From contig NZ_LN831790.1 of NCBI RefSeq assembly GCF_001013905.1, forward strand, positions 3,672,001-3,736,000: a stretch of DNA of 64,000 bases, written 5' to 3'. The notes under the pieces were generated by a model that did no database searches, had not been told where the DNA came from, and worked only from the letters and a program-made list of their open reading frames with translations. This DNA comes from Streptomyces leeuwenhoekii. Its GTDB lineage: Bacteria > Actinomycetota > Actinomycetes > Streptomycetales > Streptomycetaceae. Each line of letters begins with the position of its first letter. Positions within the stretch are counted from its first letter, which is position 1. Below are positions 7,874-16,399 of this stretch, piece by piece. The position numbers were made by a program, and so were the translations under genes.

Positions 7874-10119
7874 CAGGCGGTTCCCGCCGGTGTGCCCACT
7901 TCCCCCGTCCGTTTCAGTTTCTGCCAGCGCAGCCGGCCGCCGGTGAGGGCGGTGACGCAGGAGTGGATGAGGACGAGGTACATCATCTGGCGGTAGGCGA
8001 GCTGCTGGAGCGGCATCATCAGCAGGTAGCGGTACTTCTCCCCGTCGAGGCGGAAGGCGTACGCCGCGCAGAGCATCTGCACGGCCAGCACCGCCAGCCA
8101 CGCCAGCAGCGCCGCACGGAAGTCGATGAAGATCATCGAGTAGGCGGTGAACACATCGATGAGCGGGGCGAAGAGCGGGGTGAGGATCTGGAAGAGGACC
8201 ACCAGCGGCAGCCCGACCCGGCCGAAGCGGCCCGAGGGCCCCCGGTCGGTCAGCGCCCCGCGGTGCTTCCACAGGGCCTGCATGGTGCCGTAGGACCAGC
8301 GGTAGCGCTGGGACCACAGCTGTTTCAGCGATCCCGGCGCCTCGGTCCAGGCCCGGGCGTGCTCCTGGTAGACGACCCGCCAGCCCGCGCGGTGCAGGGC
8401 GATGGTGATGTCGGTGTCCTCGGCGAGGGTGTCCTCGCTCATGCCGCCGGCCTGGAGGACGGCCTCGCGGCGGAAGGCGCCGATGGCGCCGGGGATGGTC
8501 GGCATGCAGCGCAGCAGGTCGTACATGCGGCGGTCGAGGTTGAAGCCCATCACGTACTCGATGTGCTGCCAGGCGCCGATGAGGGTGCGCCGGTTGCCGA
8601 CCTTGGCGTTGCCCGCGACCGCGCCGACGGACGGGTCGGCGAAGGGCTGCACGAGCTGCCGTACGGTCTCCGGCTCGAAGACGGTGTCGCCGTCCATCAT
8701 CACGACGATGTCGTGGCGGGCGTGCCGGACGCCGTTGTTGAGGGCGGCGGGCTTGCCCGCGTTCGCCTGCCGGACGACGCGGACGTCCGGCAGGCCGAGG
8801 GACTCGGCGATCTCCGCGGTGCCGTCCGTGGAGCCGTCGTCCACGACGATGATCTCGATCGGGTGGGTGCTGCGCGCCAGCGACCGGAGGGTGTTGGCGA
8901 TGCACTCCTTCTCGTTGTACGCCGGGACGATCACGCTCACCGGCCGGGTGACGGGCGGTCCCCAGCCGAACCGGCGCCTGTTGCGCCGCCGGTGGTGGCG
9001 GCGGGCGAGGACCAGCATCAGGCCGAAGCGGCCCAGGACGGCCACGCCCACGACCACCAGCCCGGCCGAGAGCGCCGGTACCGTCCACTCGGCGACGGCG
9101 ACGGCCGCGACGAGGGCCCTGCCCTCCCACAGGGTCGTGCCGGTGGCCCGGTGGTGGGCGGCCTGGAGGCCGCGGCCGGTGCCGGCGGCGGCAGCGCCGG
9201 GGGGCGTGCCGCCCTGGGCGGCACCGGCCGCCTCCTGCTGCTGCTGCTCCATGGCGCCGCTGACGGTGGTGAAGGTGTAGCCCTTCGCCTTCATCTTCTC
9301 GATGTACTTCGGCAGTGCCGCGATGGTCTGCGACCGGTCGCCGCCGGCGTCGTGGAAGAGCACGGAGGCGCCCTCGCCGTCCTCGGGCGTGGCCCACTGG
9401 ACGATCTTGGAGACGCCCGGCTCCTTCCAGTCGTCGCTGTCGGTGTCGATGAAGACGCTGGTGTAGCCGTCCTCGCCGAGTTGCTGGTAGACGGGCCAGC
9501 TGTAGTCGTCGATGGCGTCGGTCTGGGAGGAGTACGGCGCCCGGAAGAGCGTGGTGGTGATGCCGGCCGCGCCCGCGAGGGCGAGCTGGGTCTGCTCCAG
9601 CTCACGGGTGACGCGGGACTCGCTCTGGTAGGAGAGGTCGACGTGGGTGAAGGTGTGGACGCCCACCTCGTCGCCCTGCTCGACCATGTCCCGCACGATG
9701 TCCGGGTGGCGCGCGACCATCGAGCCGACCACGAAGAACGTGCCGGGCACGTCGTGCTTCTCCAGGATCTTCAGGACCTGTGGCGTCCAGGTGGGGTCGG
9801 GGCCGTCGTCGAAGGTGAGCACGATCGTCTTGTCGGGGACGGAGACGGTCGTGGCCCGCCCGCCCGGGAAGGTGAGGATCGGCCCGCCTTCGAGGACGTC
9901 CTCCGGTACGTCGTCGGCGCCGGCGCCGGCGCGTACGCGCTGGTCGTCGCCGACTTCCGCGCGCAGATAGCCGTCGAGGAGGAGTACCGAGGTCAGCGCG
10001 AGCAGCAGGAGCAGGGCGAGCAGGACCCGCGGCCGCTGGAGCGCGGCGGCCTTGCCCGCGGCCCGCTCGATCCGGGAGGGGGCGCGGCGGCGGCCTCGTG
10101 AGGGTGTGGTCGTGGTCAT
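7873..10119 (-). CDS. Bifunctional polysaccharide deacetylase / family 2 glycosyltransferase
   Basis: 748-residue fusion. A membrane anchor (31-50) is followed by a NodB deacetylase domain: TFDDGPD 102-108, metal ligands His155 and His159 in HTFTH, RAPYS 192-196. Next come a Gln/Ala/Gly linker, a second membrane segment (~348-370) and a processive GT2 domain: VIVPAYNE 395-402, DDGSTDGT 426-433, MDGD 474-477, EDTD 566-569, QRYRW 603-607, then C-terminal helices. QxxRW indicates a processive synthase. The layout is like the MatA/MatB-type Streptomyces enzymes for N-acetylglucosamine-type aggregating polymer. It is the middle gene of a three-gene operon. Confidence 0.92.
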   Translation of the reverse strand: MTTTTPSRGRRRAPSRIERAAGKAAALQRPRVLLALLLLLALTSVLLLDGYLRAEVGDDQRVRAGAGADDVPEDVLEGGPILTFPGGRATTVSVPDKTIVLTFDDGPDPTWTPQVLKILEKHDVPGTFFVVGSMVARHPDIVRDMVEQGDEVGVHTFTHVDLSYQSESRVTRELEQTQLALAGAAGITTTLFRAPYSSQTDAIDDYSWPVYQQLGEDGYTSVFIDTDSDDWKEPGVSKIVQWATPEDGEGASVLFHDAGGDRSQTIAALPKYIEKMKAKGYTFTTVSGAMEQQQQEAAGAAQGGTPPGAAAAGTGRGLQAAHHRATGTTLWEGRALVAAVAVAEWTVPALSAGLVVVGVAVLGRFGLMLVLARRHHRRRNRRRFGWGPPVTRPVSVIVPAYNEKECIANTLRSLARSTHPIEIIVVDDGSTDGTAEIAESLGLPDVRVVRQANAGKPAALNNGVRHARHDIVVMMDGDTVFEPETVRQLVQPFADPSVGAVAGNAKVGNRRTLIGAWQHIEYVMGFNLDRRMYDLLRCMPTIPGAIGAFRREAVLQAGGMSEDTLAEDTDITIALHRAGWRVVYQEHARAWTEAPGSLKQLWSQRYRWSYGTMQALWKHRGALTDRGPSGRFGRVGLPLVVLFQILTPLFAPLIDVFTAYSMIFIDFRAALLAWLAVLAVQMLCAAYAFRLDGEKYRYLLMMPLQQLAYRQMMYLVLIHSCVTALTGGRLRWQKLKRTGEVGTPAGTA

Positions 10120-10138
10120 GGAAGCGGCGGCGTCCCGG

Positions 10139-10576
10139 TCAGTCGGTGGCGGATGCGGAGGGCGCGTACGTAGCGGAGGGCGCGGAGGGGGTGGAAGGCG
10201 CGGAGGGTGCGGCGGAGGCGCCGCCGGTCGGTGCGGGCGCCTGCCCGGGCGGCTGCGCGCCGGCGGGGGGAGCACCGGTGGGGGCGCCGTTTCCCGGGCG
10301 CGTCTCGGCGCCCGGCGCCCGGCCGTCGTCCCGCCCGCCGCCGAAGGGCAGCAGTGAGGACGGGCTGACCGAGGTGCCGATGCCCATGAAGGCCAGGCCC
10401 AGCACGGTCGCGTAACCGAGACAGACGACTCCGAGGAGCAGGCCGAGCCGGCGCAGCAGCCTGGCCCGGCGCCCGGAGGTGTCGACGAACACGGGCCCCT
10501 CCGCGGACCCGTTGCCGCGCTTGCGGCGGCGGCCGCGCACGGCGGCGCGGCTTTCGAAGGCAGGCTCGGAATGCAT
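10139..10576 (-). CDS. Small single-pass membrane protein with Pro/Ala/Thr-rich extracellular tail
   Basis: 145 residues. A basic N-terminal region (RGRRRKRG), one membrane helix (about 43-66, LLGVVCLGYATVLGLAFMGI), then a long low-complexity Pro/Ala/Gly/Ser tail ending SASATD. It is the first gene of the polysaccharide operon, with its stop 19 nt before the NodB-GT2 start. I do not recognise the family; an accessory or scaffold role is a guess from position. Confidence 0.7.
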   Translation of the reverse strand: MHSEPAFESRAAVRGRRRKRGNGSAEGPVFVDTSGRRARLLRRLGLLLGVVCLGYATVLGLAFMGIGTSVSPSSLLPFGGGRDDGRAPGAETRPGNGAPTGAPPAGAQPPGQAPAPTGGASAAPSAPSTPSAPSATYAPSASATD

Positions 10577-10789
10577 TCCCCGGAGGCTAGGGAGCTTTGC
10601 CTGCCGAGAACTCGGGCTTCGCTGTGCGGTCCCGATGAAAAACGCCCCAGTCTGTCCGCTGCCTGGGAGAACCCGGAATTTCGCGCTCCGTGCTCAGGGA
10701 AGACCCAGCCACGCGTGCGAGGTTCACTCCTCCGGCCAGGAGAAACGGGCCACAGGAACGGGCCGCCACGAGGAACGGGAGCGTACGCC

Positions 10790-11866
10790 ATGAGGAGCAC
10801 GAGGACTCCGAGGAGTACCGGGGGCACGAGGAGTGCGAGGAGTGCGAGGGGCACGACGCATGTCCGGCACCCGGCGGCGGGGCTGGCCCTGCTGCTCGTG
10901 CTGGCCACCGCGGGATGCGCCGCGCGGGACGGCGCGGCGGACGCGGCGGACGCGGCGCCCTCCGCCTCCCCCTCCGCCTCCGCTGCTCCGGCCACCGGCT
11001 ACGCCCCCTACGTCAGCGCCACCACCGCCTCCGACCTGGACACCGCGGGCTCCCCCACGACGTACAACCTGGCGTTCGTGGTCTCCTCCGGCAGCGGCTG
11101 CGTCCCGCGCTGGGGCGGCACCCAGGCCGTCGACGACCCGGCGGTGGCCGCCCGTGTCGCGGAGCTGAAGGAGTCCGGCGCCACCGTCCGGGTCTCCTTC
11201 GGCGGCGCCTCCGGCAAGGAGCTGGCGGCCACCTGCGACAGCGCGGCGGAGCTGGCCGAGGCGTACGGCGCGGCGCTGGACGCGGCCGGGTCCACGCGGG
11301 CGGACTTCGACATCGAGGGCGACGAGCTGACCGACTCCGCCTCGGTCGCCCTGCGGTCGCAGGCGATCGCGCTGCTCCAGCGGGAACGGAGCGGCCTGGA
11401 GGTCTCCTTCACCCTTCCGGTGATGCCCTCCGGCCTCGACGCCGACTCCCTGGCGCTGCTGGAGTCCGCCAACGACCACGGCGTCCAGGTCTCCACGGTC
11501 AACCTCATGACCATGAACTACGGCGAGTCCTGGACCGGGGACATGGGCGACTACGCCGTCACCTCCGCCGAGGCCGCCCACACCCAGCTGCAGCGGGTCT
11601 TCGGCCTGTCCGACGCGGCGGCCTGGAAGGGCATGGCCCTCACCTCGATGATCGGCGTCAACGATGTCGCCGGGGAGACCTTCACCCTCTCCGACGCGGC
11701 GCAGGTGCGCGCCTTCGCCACCGGGAAGGGGATCGCCTGGGTGTCGGCCTGGGCCTCCTTCCGCGACCGGCGGTGCGGCGACGACTCGGCCGGGGAGGAC
11801 GCGTCCACCGAGTGCAGCGGGGTGGAGCAGGAGGACGGGGCGTTCGCCCAGGCGTTCTCGGGGTGA
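10790..11866 (+). CDS. Glycoside hydrolase family 18-like lipoprotein (chitinase-like)
   Basis: 358 residues, predicted exported lipoprotein. A basic N-terminus and hydrophobic core end in a lipobox-like LATAGC with Cys43. An Ala/Ser/Pro linker leads into a TIM-barrel of the chitinase type. The catalytic pattern D-x-D-x-E is at 172-176 (DFDIE), with supporting RVSFGGASG (134-142) and MTMNYG. ATG 10790 has gggag 9 nt upstream; the open frame runs further up, but that part overlaps the promoter region. Divergent from the polysaccharide operon, it might act on chitin or on a GlcNAc polymer such as the neighbour's product (inference). Confidence 0.85.
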   Translation: MRSTRTPRSTGGTRSARSARGTTHVRHPAAGLALLLVLATAGCAARDGAADAADAAPSASPSASAAPATGYAPYVSATTASDLDTAGSPTTYNLAFVVSSGSGCVPRWGGTQAVDDPAVAARVAELKESGATVRVSFGGASGKELAATCDSAAELAEAYGAALDAAGSTRADFDIEGDELTDSASVALRSQAIALLQRERSGLEVSFTLPVMPSGLDADSLALLESANDHGVQVSTVNLMTMNYGESWTGDMGDYAVTSAEAAHTQLQRVFGLSDAAAWKGMALTSMIGVNDVAGETFTLSDAAQVRAFATGKGIAWVSAWASFRDRRCGDDSAGEDASTECSGVEQEDGAFAQAFSG

Positions 11867-11871
11867 GCGGT

Positions 11872-11897
11872 ACGGGCCCCGACGGGACCCGGCCCGT
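11872..11897. terminator. Shared hairpin between convergent genes
   Basis: ACGGGCC (11872-11878) pairs with GGCCCGT (11891-11897) in the 31-bp gap between the GH18-like gene and the convergent amidohydrolase-like gene. 7-bp stem, 12-nt loop. Confidence 0.5.
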
Positions 11898-12503
11898 TCA
11901 GCGCCGCCGGTACACCAGGCGCCCCGCGACGACGGTCGCCACGCAGGCCGCGGCCCCGCGTTCGGCGAGCGCGGCCTCGTCGGGGACGTCGAAGACGGCG
12001 AACCGGGCCGCGGAGCCACGCTCCCTCGGGGGTGCGAACGTCACCGGCGCACCGCAGGCGTACGGGTCGAGCGAGGGCACCCCGCCGGGGCGTCCGATCC
12101 GGCCGACCACCGCGAGCCCGGAGCGGTGCACGGCGTCGCGCACCGCGCGGATGCGCAGTTCGCCGCAGGCCACCGCCACCGTCCCGTGGCTCAGCATGCG
12201 TTGCAGCCCGCGCCGGGCGCTGGCTCCCCAGCGGGCCTCGTCGGGTGCCAGGGCGGCCAGCGCCCGGCCGGTCAGCGGTTCGGTACCCAGCTCGTCGGCC
12301 TCGCGCGGGTCGGGGTGGTAGGCGCCCTCCAGCAGCTCGTCGCCGTACGGGTTGACGAGCCCGGGGGTGAGGATGCCGGGCCACCGGCGCAGCCTGGCCC
12401 CCGGGCGGGCGGCGGCGACTTCCTCCAGGGGGCCGGCCTCGGCGATCCAGGCGCCTTCGACGGCGAGCGCCCGGCCCCTGGAGTCCGCGTGGATCGTCAG
12501 CAC
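11898..12503 (-). CDS. Reduced imidazolonepropionase-like (amidohydrolase-fold) protein linked to mqnC
   Basis: 201 residues from GTG 12503, 8 nt after the mqnC stop, so in one operon. The N-terminus resembles the beta-sandwich and entry strand of amidohydrolases (LTPGLVNPYGDELLEGAYHPD), but the HxH metal pair that normally follows PGLID is absent. The protein is about half the length of a full amidohydrolase and ends with a typical VVAGRLVYR strand. It may be a non-catalytic relative. Position beside mqnC suggests a link to futalosine metabolism; this is inference, and deaminase activity cannot be assumed. Confidence 0.75.
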   Translation of the reverse strand: MLTIHADSRGRALAVEGAWIAEAGPLEEVAAARPGARLRRWPGILTPGLVNPYGDELLEGAYHPDPREADELGTEPLTGRALAALAPDEARWGASARRGLQRMLSHGTVAVACGELRIRAVRDAVHRSGLAVVGRIGRPGGVPSLDPYACGAPVTFAPPRERGSAARFAVFDVPDEAALAERGAAACVATVVAGRLVYRRR

Positions 12504-12511
12504 GGGCGGGG

Positions 12512-13708
12512 TCAGTTGGAGGCGAGCAGCTTCAGCTCGGGGTGCGCGGTCCCGCCCTCGATCGCCGTGGAGGAGATGTGCGAGACCACCCGGTCGTCGA
12601 CGGGGTCGTTCGCCGGGTCGTCGTGGACGACGAGGTGCTCGTACGTCGTGGACCGCTGGGCCGGGACGCGGCCCGCCTTGCGGATCAGGTCGATGATCTC
12701 CAGGCGGTTGGACCGGTGCCTGGCGCCGGCCGAGGACACCACGTTCTCCTCCAGCATGATGGAGCCGAGGTCGTCGGCGCCGTAGTGCAGGGAGAGCTGG
12801 CCGACCTCCTTGCCCGTGGTGAGCCAGGAGCCCTGGATGTGGGCCACGTTGTCGAGGAACAGGCGGGCGATCGCGATCATCCGCAGGTACTCGAAGATGG
12901 TCGCCTGCGTACGGCCCTTCAGATGGTTGTTCTCGGGCTGGTAGGTGTACGGGATGAAGGCGCGGAAGCCGCCCGTGCGGTCCTGTACGTCGCGGATCAT
13001 GCGCAGGTGCTCGATGCGCTCGGCGTTGGTCTCGCCGGTGCCCATCAGCATGGTGGAGGTCGACTCCACGCCCAGCCGGTGCGCGATCTCCATGATCTCC
13101 AGCCAGCGTTCGCCGGACTCCTTCAGCGGCGCGATGGCCTTGCGCGGCCGCTCGGGCAGCAGCTCCGCGCCGGCCCCGGCGAAGGAGTCGAGCCCGGCGT
13201 CGCGGATGCGGGTGATCGCCTCCTCGACGCTCACCCCGGAGATCCGGGCCATGTGCTCGACCTCGCTCGCCCCCAGGCTGTGGATGACGAGCTGCGGGAA
13301 CTCCTTCTTGATGGCGGCGAAGTGCTTCTCGTAGTACTCGACGCCGAAGTCGGGGTGGTGGCCGCCCTGGAACATGATCTGCGTACCGCCCAGTTCGACG
13401 GTCTCGGCGCAGCGGCGCAGGATGTCGTCGAGGTCGCGGGTCCAGCCCTTGTCGCTCTTGGGCGGGGCGTAGAAGGCGCAGAACTTGCACGCCGTGACGC
13501 ACACGTTCGTGTAGTTGATGTTCCGCTCGATGATGTACGTCGCGATGTGCTCGGTCCCGGCGTACCGGCGGCGGCGTACGGCGTCGGCGGCGGCGCCCAG
13601 CGCGTGCAGCGGGGCGTCGCGGTACAGCGCGAGCGCCTCGTCCGGGGTGATCCGCCCACCGGCGGCAGCACGGTCGAGGATGGGCTGAAGGTCGGCCTTC
13701 TCGGTCAC
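12512..13708 (-). CDS. mqnC: Cyclic dehypoxanthinyl futalosine synthase
   Basis: Radical-SAM enzyme that cyclises dehypoxanthine futalosine in the futalosine route to menaquinone; 398 residues. The SAM cluster motif is Cys70-x3-Cys74-x2-Cys77 (CVTACKFC). ELGGTQIMFQGGHHPD and the PENNHLKG stretch are family-typical. GTG start at 13708. It is a paralogue of mqnE (35430-36593), from which it is told apart by these segments. It starts a two-gene unit with the amidohydrolase-like protein. Confidence 0.96.
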   Translation of the reverse strand: MTEKADLQPILDRAAAGGRITPDEALALYRDAPLHALGAAADAVRRRRYAGTEHIATYIIERNINYTNVCVTACKFCAFYAPPKSDKGWTRDLDDILRRCAETVELGGTQIMFQGGHHPDFGVEYYEKHFAAIKKEFPQLVIHSLGASEVEHMARISGVSVEEAITRIRDAGLDSFAGAGAELLPERPRKAIAPLKESGERWLEIMEIAHRLGVESTSTMLMGTGETNAERIEHLRMIRDVQDRTGGFRAFIPYTYQPENNHLKGRTQATIFEYLRMIAIARLFLDNVAHIQGSWLTTGKEVGQLSLHYGADDLGSIMLEENVVSSAGARHRSNRLEIIDLIRKAGRVPAQRSTTYEHLVVHDDPANDPVDDRVVSHISSTAIEGGTAHPELKLLASN

Positions 13709-13778
13709 CGGGCGTCCCTTTCGTAAGGGTTGTGGACGGACCGAACCAGCCTACGCCAGCCCTTTTCCGGGGCCGACG

Positions 13779-14672
13779 TCAGGCGCCGCCGAGCCCGGTC
13801 CGCCGGACCCGTTCCTCGCCGCCGCGGACCATGGCGCTGGTGCGCTGCTTGGGCAGCGAGGCGCTCTCGCGGGCGGTCGTCCGGGCCGGCTCCCCGGGGT
13901 CCGGGACCGGCATCGGCCGCAGGCGGTGGCGGGGGATCACCCGCCGGGGCGGGCGGGTCAGGGTGATCTGGCGTACGAGCTGCTGGAAGCAGGCCAGGGA
14001 GGCGAGCCCCGGCAGGGTCGCCGTCGCCGCGTCGACGAGCGTGACGGGCAACTGGGCGACGCACAGGAGCATCGCCATGCAGGAGAAGAAGAGGACGACG
14101 GACCAGGAGTGGACCGCGCGCCGCTGGTACAGCGCGGCGCGCAGCACGGAGAGGGAGGCGACCATCCACGGCCCGTAGACCAGGAAGGGCCACCAGGAGA
14201 CCATGTCGCTCCCGGTCCGGGACGCGGCGGACCGCAGCAGGGACTCGTACGAGAACACCCCGCCGAACACGCTGACGGCGCAGGCGATGGCCGCCACCGA
14301 GGCGGCGAGGAAGTGGCTGACCGCCCGGCGGCCGTTGATCCTCCTGGGCTCGCGCACCTTGCGGTGCCCCTTCGGGGAGTCCTTCAGCGGGGGCAGTTCC
14401 GCCGTGATCTCCTGGAGGTTGCCCAGGGGCGTGCCGGGGGCGGGGGCGGTGACCGACGCCTCCGGGTAGGGGTCGCCCGGGGGCTGCTCCTCCAGGGCGT
14501 CCCGCAGCATGAAGGCCAGCTCTTCGGCGGGGTCCCAGTTCCAGTCGGGCGGCATCAGATGACCGGTGAACGCTTCGGCGGGTCGCCGGTGCCGGCCGGT
14601 GCCCATGTCGTTGGACGTCTGCATGTTGGTGGCCGAGTGCTCTCGTCGTGGGTCGATTCGTCCGTGGTACAT
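13779..14672 (-). CDS. DUF2637-like membrane protein
   Basis: 297 residues. A long polar N-terminus with NWDPAEELAFML leads to a block of four membrane helices (about 119-140, 160-182, 190-210 and 215-235) and a basic Pro/Arg-rich tail. The helix block resembles DUF2637 (streptomycete SpdB-like transfer/membrane proteins); no function is known. The start at 14672 has no clear ribosome site, and in-frame ATGs at about residues 17 and 23 are alternatives. It could be translated by coupling from the small frame upstream. Confidence 0.75.
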   Translation of the reverse strand: MYHGRIDPRREHSATNMQTSNDMGTGRHRRPAEAFTGHLMPPDWNWDPAEELAFMLRDALEEQPPGDPYPEASVTAPAPGTPLGNLQEITAELPPLKDSPKGHRKVREPRRINGRRAVSHFLAASVAAIACAVSVFGGVFSYESLLRSAASRTGSDMVSWWPFLVYGPWMVASLSVLRAALYQRRAVHSWSVVLFFSCMAMLLCVAQLPVTLVDAATATLPGLASLACFQQLVRQITLTRPPRRVIPRHRLRPMPVPDPGEPARTTARESASLPKQRTSAMVRGGEERVRRTGLGGA

Positions 14673-14685
14673 GACACGCGGCCCG

Positions 14686-14982
14686 TCATTCCGCCGACGA
14701 GAGGGCGGATGCGTCCTGGGGGGTGCCCCATCGCCGGGCGGGATCGGATTCGGATTCCAGCTCCGTCGTCACCGTCGGAAAATGCCGCGGAATGGGTTCG
14801 GTCACCTGTAGCGTGACGGGGAGCCCGTCCCGGGTCGGAGTTCTACCGGCAGTGCGTACGGAGTGCGCCGGGGCGGGAAAGTAGGTGTACGGGCCCAGCA
14901 TGACCGCGGGCCCTGTACTCCTGTTCCCTCGGTGCGGGCTGGAGATCAGACCCAGGAGACCGTCCCTGGCTGCCTTCGTCAT
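14686..14982 (-). CDS. Possible small protein upstream of the DUF2637-like gene
   Basis: 98 codons from ATG 14982, ending 13 nt before the DUF2637-like start. The frame shows a GC bias at third positions weaker than in its neighbours, and the product is Pro/Thr-rich (IPRHFPTVTTELESE) without a recognised domain. Weak support: only proximity and an open frame. The rest of the 430-bp gap (14983-15102) shows no gene. Confidence 0.3.
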   Translation of the reverse strand: MTKAARDGLLGLISSPHRGNRSTGPAVMLGPYTYFPAPAHSVRTAGRTPTRDGLPVTLQVTEPIPRHFPTVTTELESESDPARRWGTPQDASALSSAE

Positions 14983-15102
14983 ATCCCGACTAACGCCGCC
15001 CCACTCCACCGGATGCGCGGCAAATGGGTGAACGATTACCTGTATAAGTAATCTCTTCGCAGGGTCGTTCAGGCGGGATATGCGGATAGCGGAACAGCCC
15101 AT

Positions 15103-15912
15103 CTACGCCGGTACGAGGAACGGGAACGGGCCGTGGCGGCAGGCGCCGGCCAGCACCCCGAGCAAGGCCCCGGCGATCAGGAACGGCCCGTACGGGACGG
15201 CGGTCCCGCGTCCGCCCCGCCGCACGGCGACCAGCGCCCAGCCGTACAGCGCGCCGAGCAGGAGACCGGCCACGGCGCCCAGCGCCAGCGTCGCCCAGCC
15301 GTACCAGCCGAGGACGGCGCCCGCGCCGAGGGCGAGTTTCACATCGCCGAAGCCCATGCCCTCCGGGTTGAGGAGGAAGAGCACGAAGTAGCCGCCGCCG
15401 AGGGCGAGGCTGCCCAGCAGGGCGGTGGTCCACCCTCCGGCGTGTCCCGGCACCCGCGCGGCCAGGCCGAGGAGGGCGAGTGCGGCACCGGCGAGCGGGA
15501 GGGTGAGGAGGTCGGGCAGCCGCCGCACCCGGAGGTCGACGGCGGCCAGCAGCACACCGGCGGGGGCGAGCAGCAGCCAGACGGCGAGTTCGGGGCGGGG
15601 GCCGGTGGCGGCGGCGAGGGCGGCGCAGACCACCAGGGTGGCGGTGGCGAAGGCGGGGGCGCCCGGACCGTACGACGGTCCCGTCCCGGAGCCGGGCGGC
15701 GCTCCCGGCGGTGCTTGGGGCGGTGCTCCGGCCGCCGCGCACGGCCCGCACCGCGCCGGGCCGAGCCAGCCGCGGACCGGGTGCCCGGCCGGGCACTCCG
15801 TCCGCCAGGATTCGTCGGGCGGTACGGAGAACCGGTAGGCGGCGCGCGGCAGCAGCGCGCCCGTCGCCGCGCCCCACAGCGCGGCGGCGACGACGGCCGG
15901 CAGGACGCTCAT
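15103..15912 (-). CDS. Prepilin peptidase (A24 family)
   Basis: 269 residues, polytopic membrane aspartyl protease that removes type IV prepilin-like leader peptides. The catalytic GxGD-type motif is GMGFGDVKLA, and the first Asp is likely in AAVDLRVRRLPD. The N-terminal cytosolic loop keeps four cysteines (CPAGH...CGPC), with a Pro/Gly-rich insertion after them. No pilin or secretion ATPase gene is in the window, so its substrate lies elsewhere. A divergent or unlinked arrangement is common in actinobacteria, where Flp/Tad pilins are the usual clients. Confidence 0.9.
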   Translation of the reverse strand: MSVLPAVVAAALWGAATGALLPRAAYRFSVPPDESWRTECPAGHPVRGWLGPARCGPCAAAGAPPQAPPGAPPGSGTGPSYGPGAPAFATATLVVCAALAAATGPRPELAVWLLLAPAGVLLAAVDLRVRRLPDLLTLPLAGAALALLGLAARVPGHAGGWTTALLGSLALGGGYFVLFLLNPEGMGFGDVKLALGAGAVLGWYGWATLALGAVAGLLLGALYGWALVAVRRGGRGTAVPYGPFLIAGALLGVLAGACRHGPFPFLVPA

Positions 15913-16157
15913 CCCGCTGCCGCGCCACCGTCGCGCCGGGTCGGCGGGGCGGGCGGGACGCGTTCGGGCCCGCCCTCACGGGGCCGGTGCGGGCGGGCGG
16001 TGCGGCGTCGCGGCATGGCGGGCTTCCTGGCGGGTCCGGGGCGAGGGGCCGGCGGGCGCGCCGAGCCTACTGCCCCGGCACCGGACGGCCAGGGGGAAAG
16101 CCGGGAGCACCGCGCACGGGCGATGGCGTACCCGGCCGGACGCCCCGGAAAACGGCG

Positions 16158-16187
16158 AGGCCCCGGTCCGTGAAGGGACCGGGGCCT
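16158..16187. terminator. Strong terminator after the double-glycine peptide gene
   Basis: AGGCCCCGGTCC (16158-16169) pairs perfectly with 16176-16187 around a 6-nt loop. It lies 12 bp beyond the stop codon of the minus-strand peptide gene, insulating it from the prepilin peptidase. Confidence 0.85.
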
Positions 16188-16198
16188 GGCACGACTCG

Positions 16199-16399
16199 TC
16201 AGAGAGCGGCGACGTGGGCGACCACATCCGCCGAGACACCCTCGACGTTCACACCGACGCCGACACCGGCGCACACGGCGGCGACGGCGTCGACCTCCGC
16301 GAAAACGCCCGCGGAAGCACCGGCCGCGAGGCCACCGGCGATGTTGTCCAGGTCCGCCTCGGACATCTCGGCCGTCTCAACCTGGGGGGTGAGGTTCAC
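16199..16399 (-). CDS. Orphan double-glycine-leader peptide (bacteriocin/RiPP-like)
   Basis: 66 residues. The leader ends EMSEADLDNIAGG (about residues 11-23), the classical double-glycine motif (acidic ELSDxELDxIxGG) cut by C39-peptidase ABC exporters. The remaining ~43 residues are strongly Ala/Gly/Val-rich, with one Cys, two Ser and no Thr, so a lanthipeptide core is unlikely; a GxxxG-type class II bacteriocin-like peptide fits better. GTG 16399 has gaaggg 11 nt upstream. No modifying enzyme or exporter is adjacent. A strong terminator follows. Confidence 0.7.
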   Translation of the reverse strand: MNLTPQVETAEMSEADLDNIAGGLAAGASAGVFAEVDAVAAVCAGVGVGVNVEGVSADVVAHVAAL

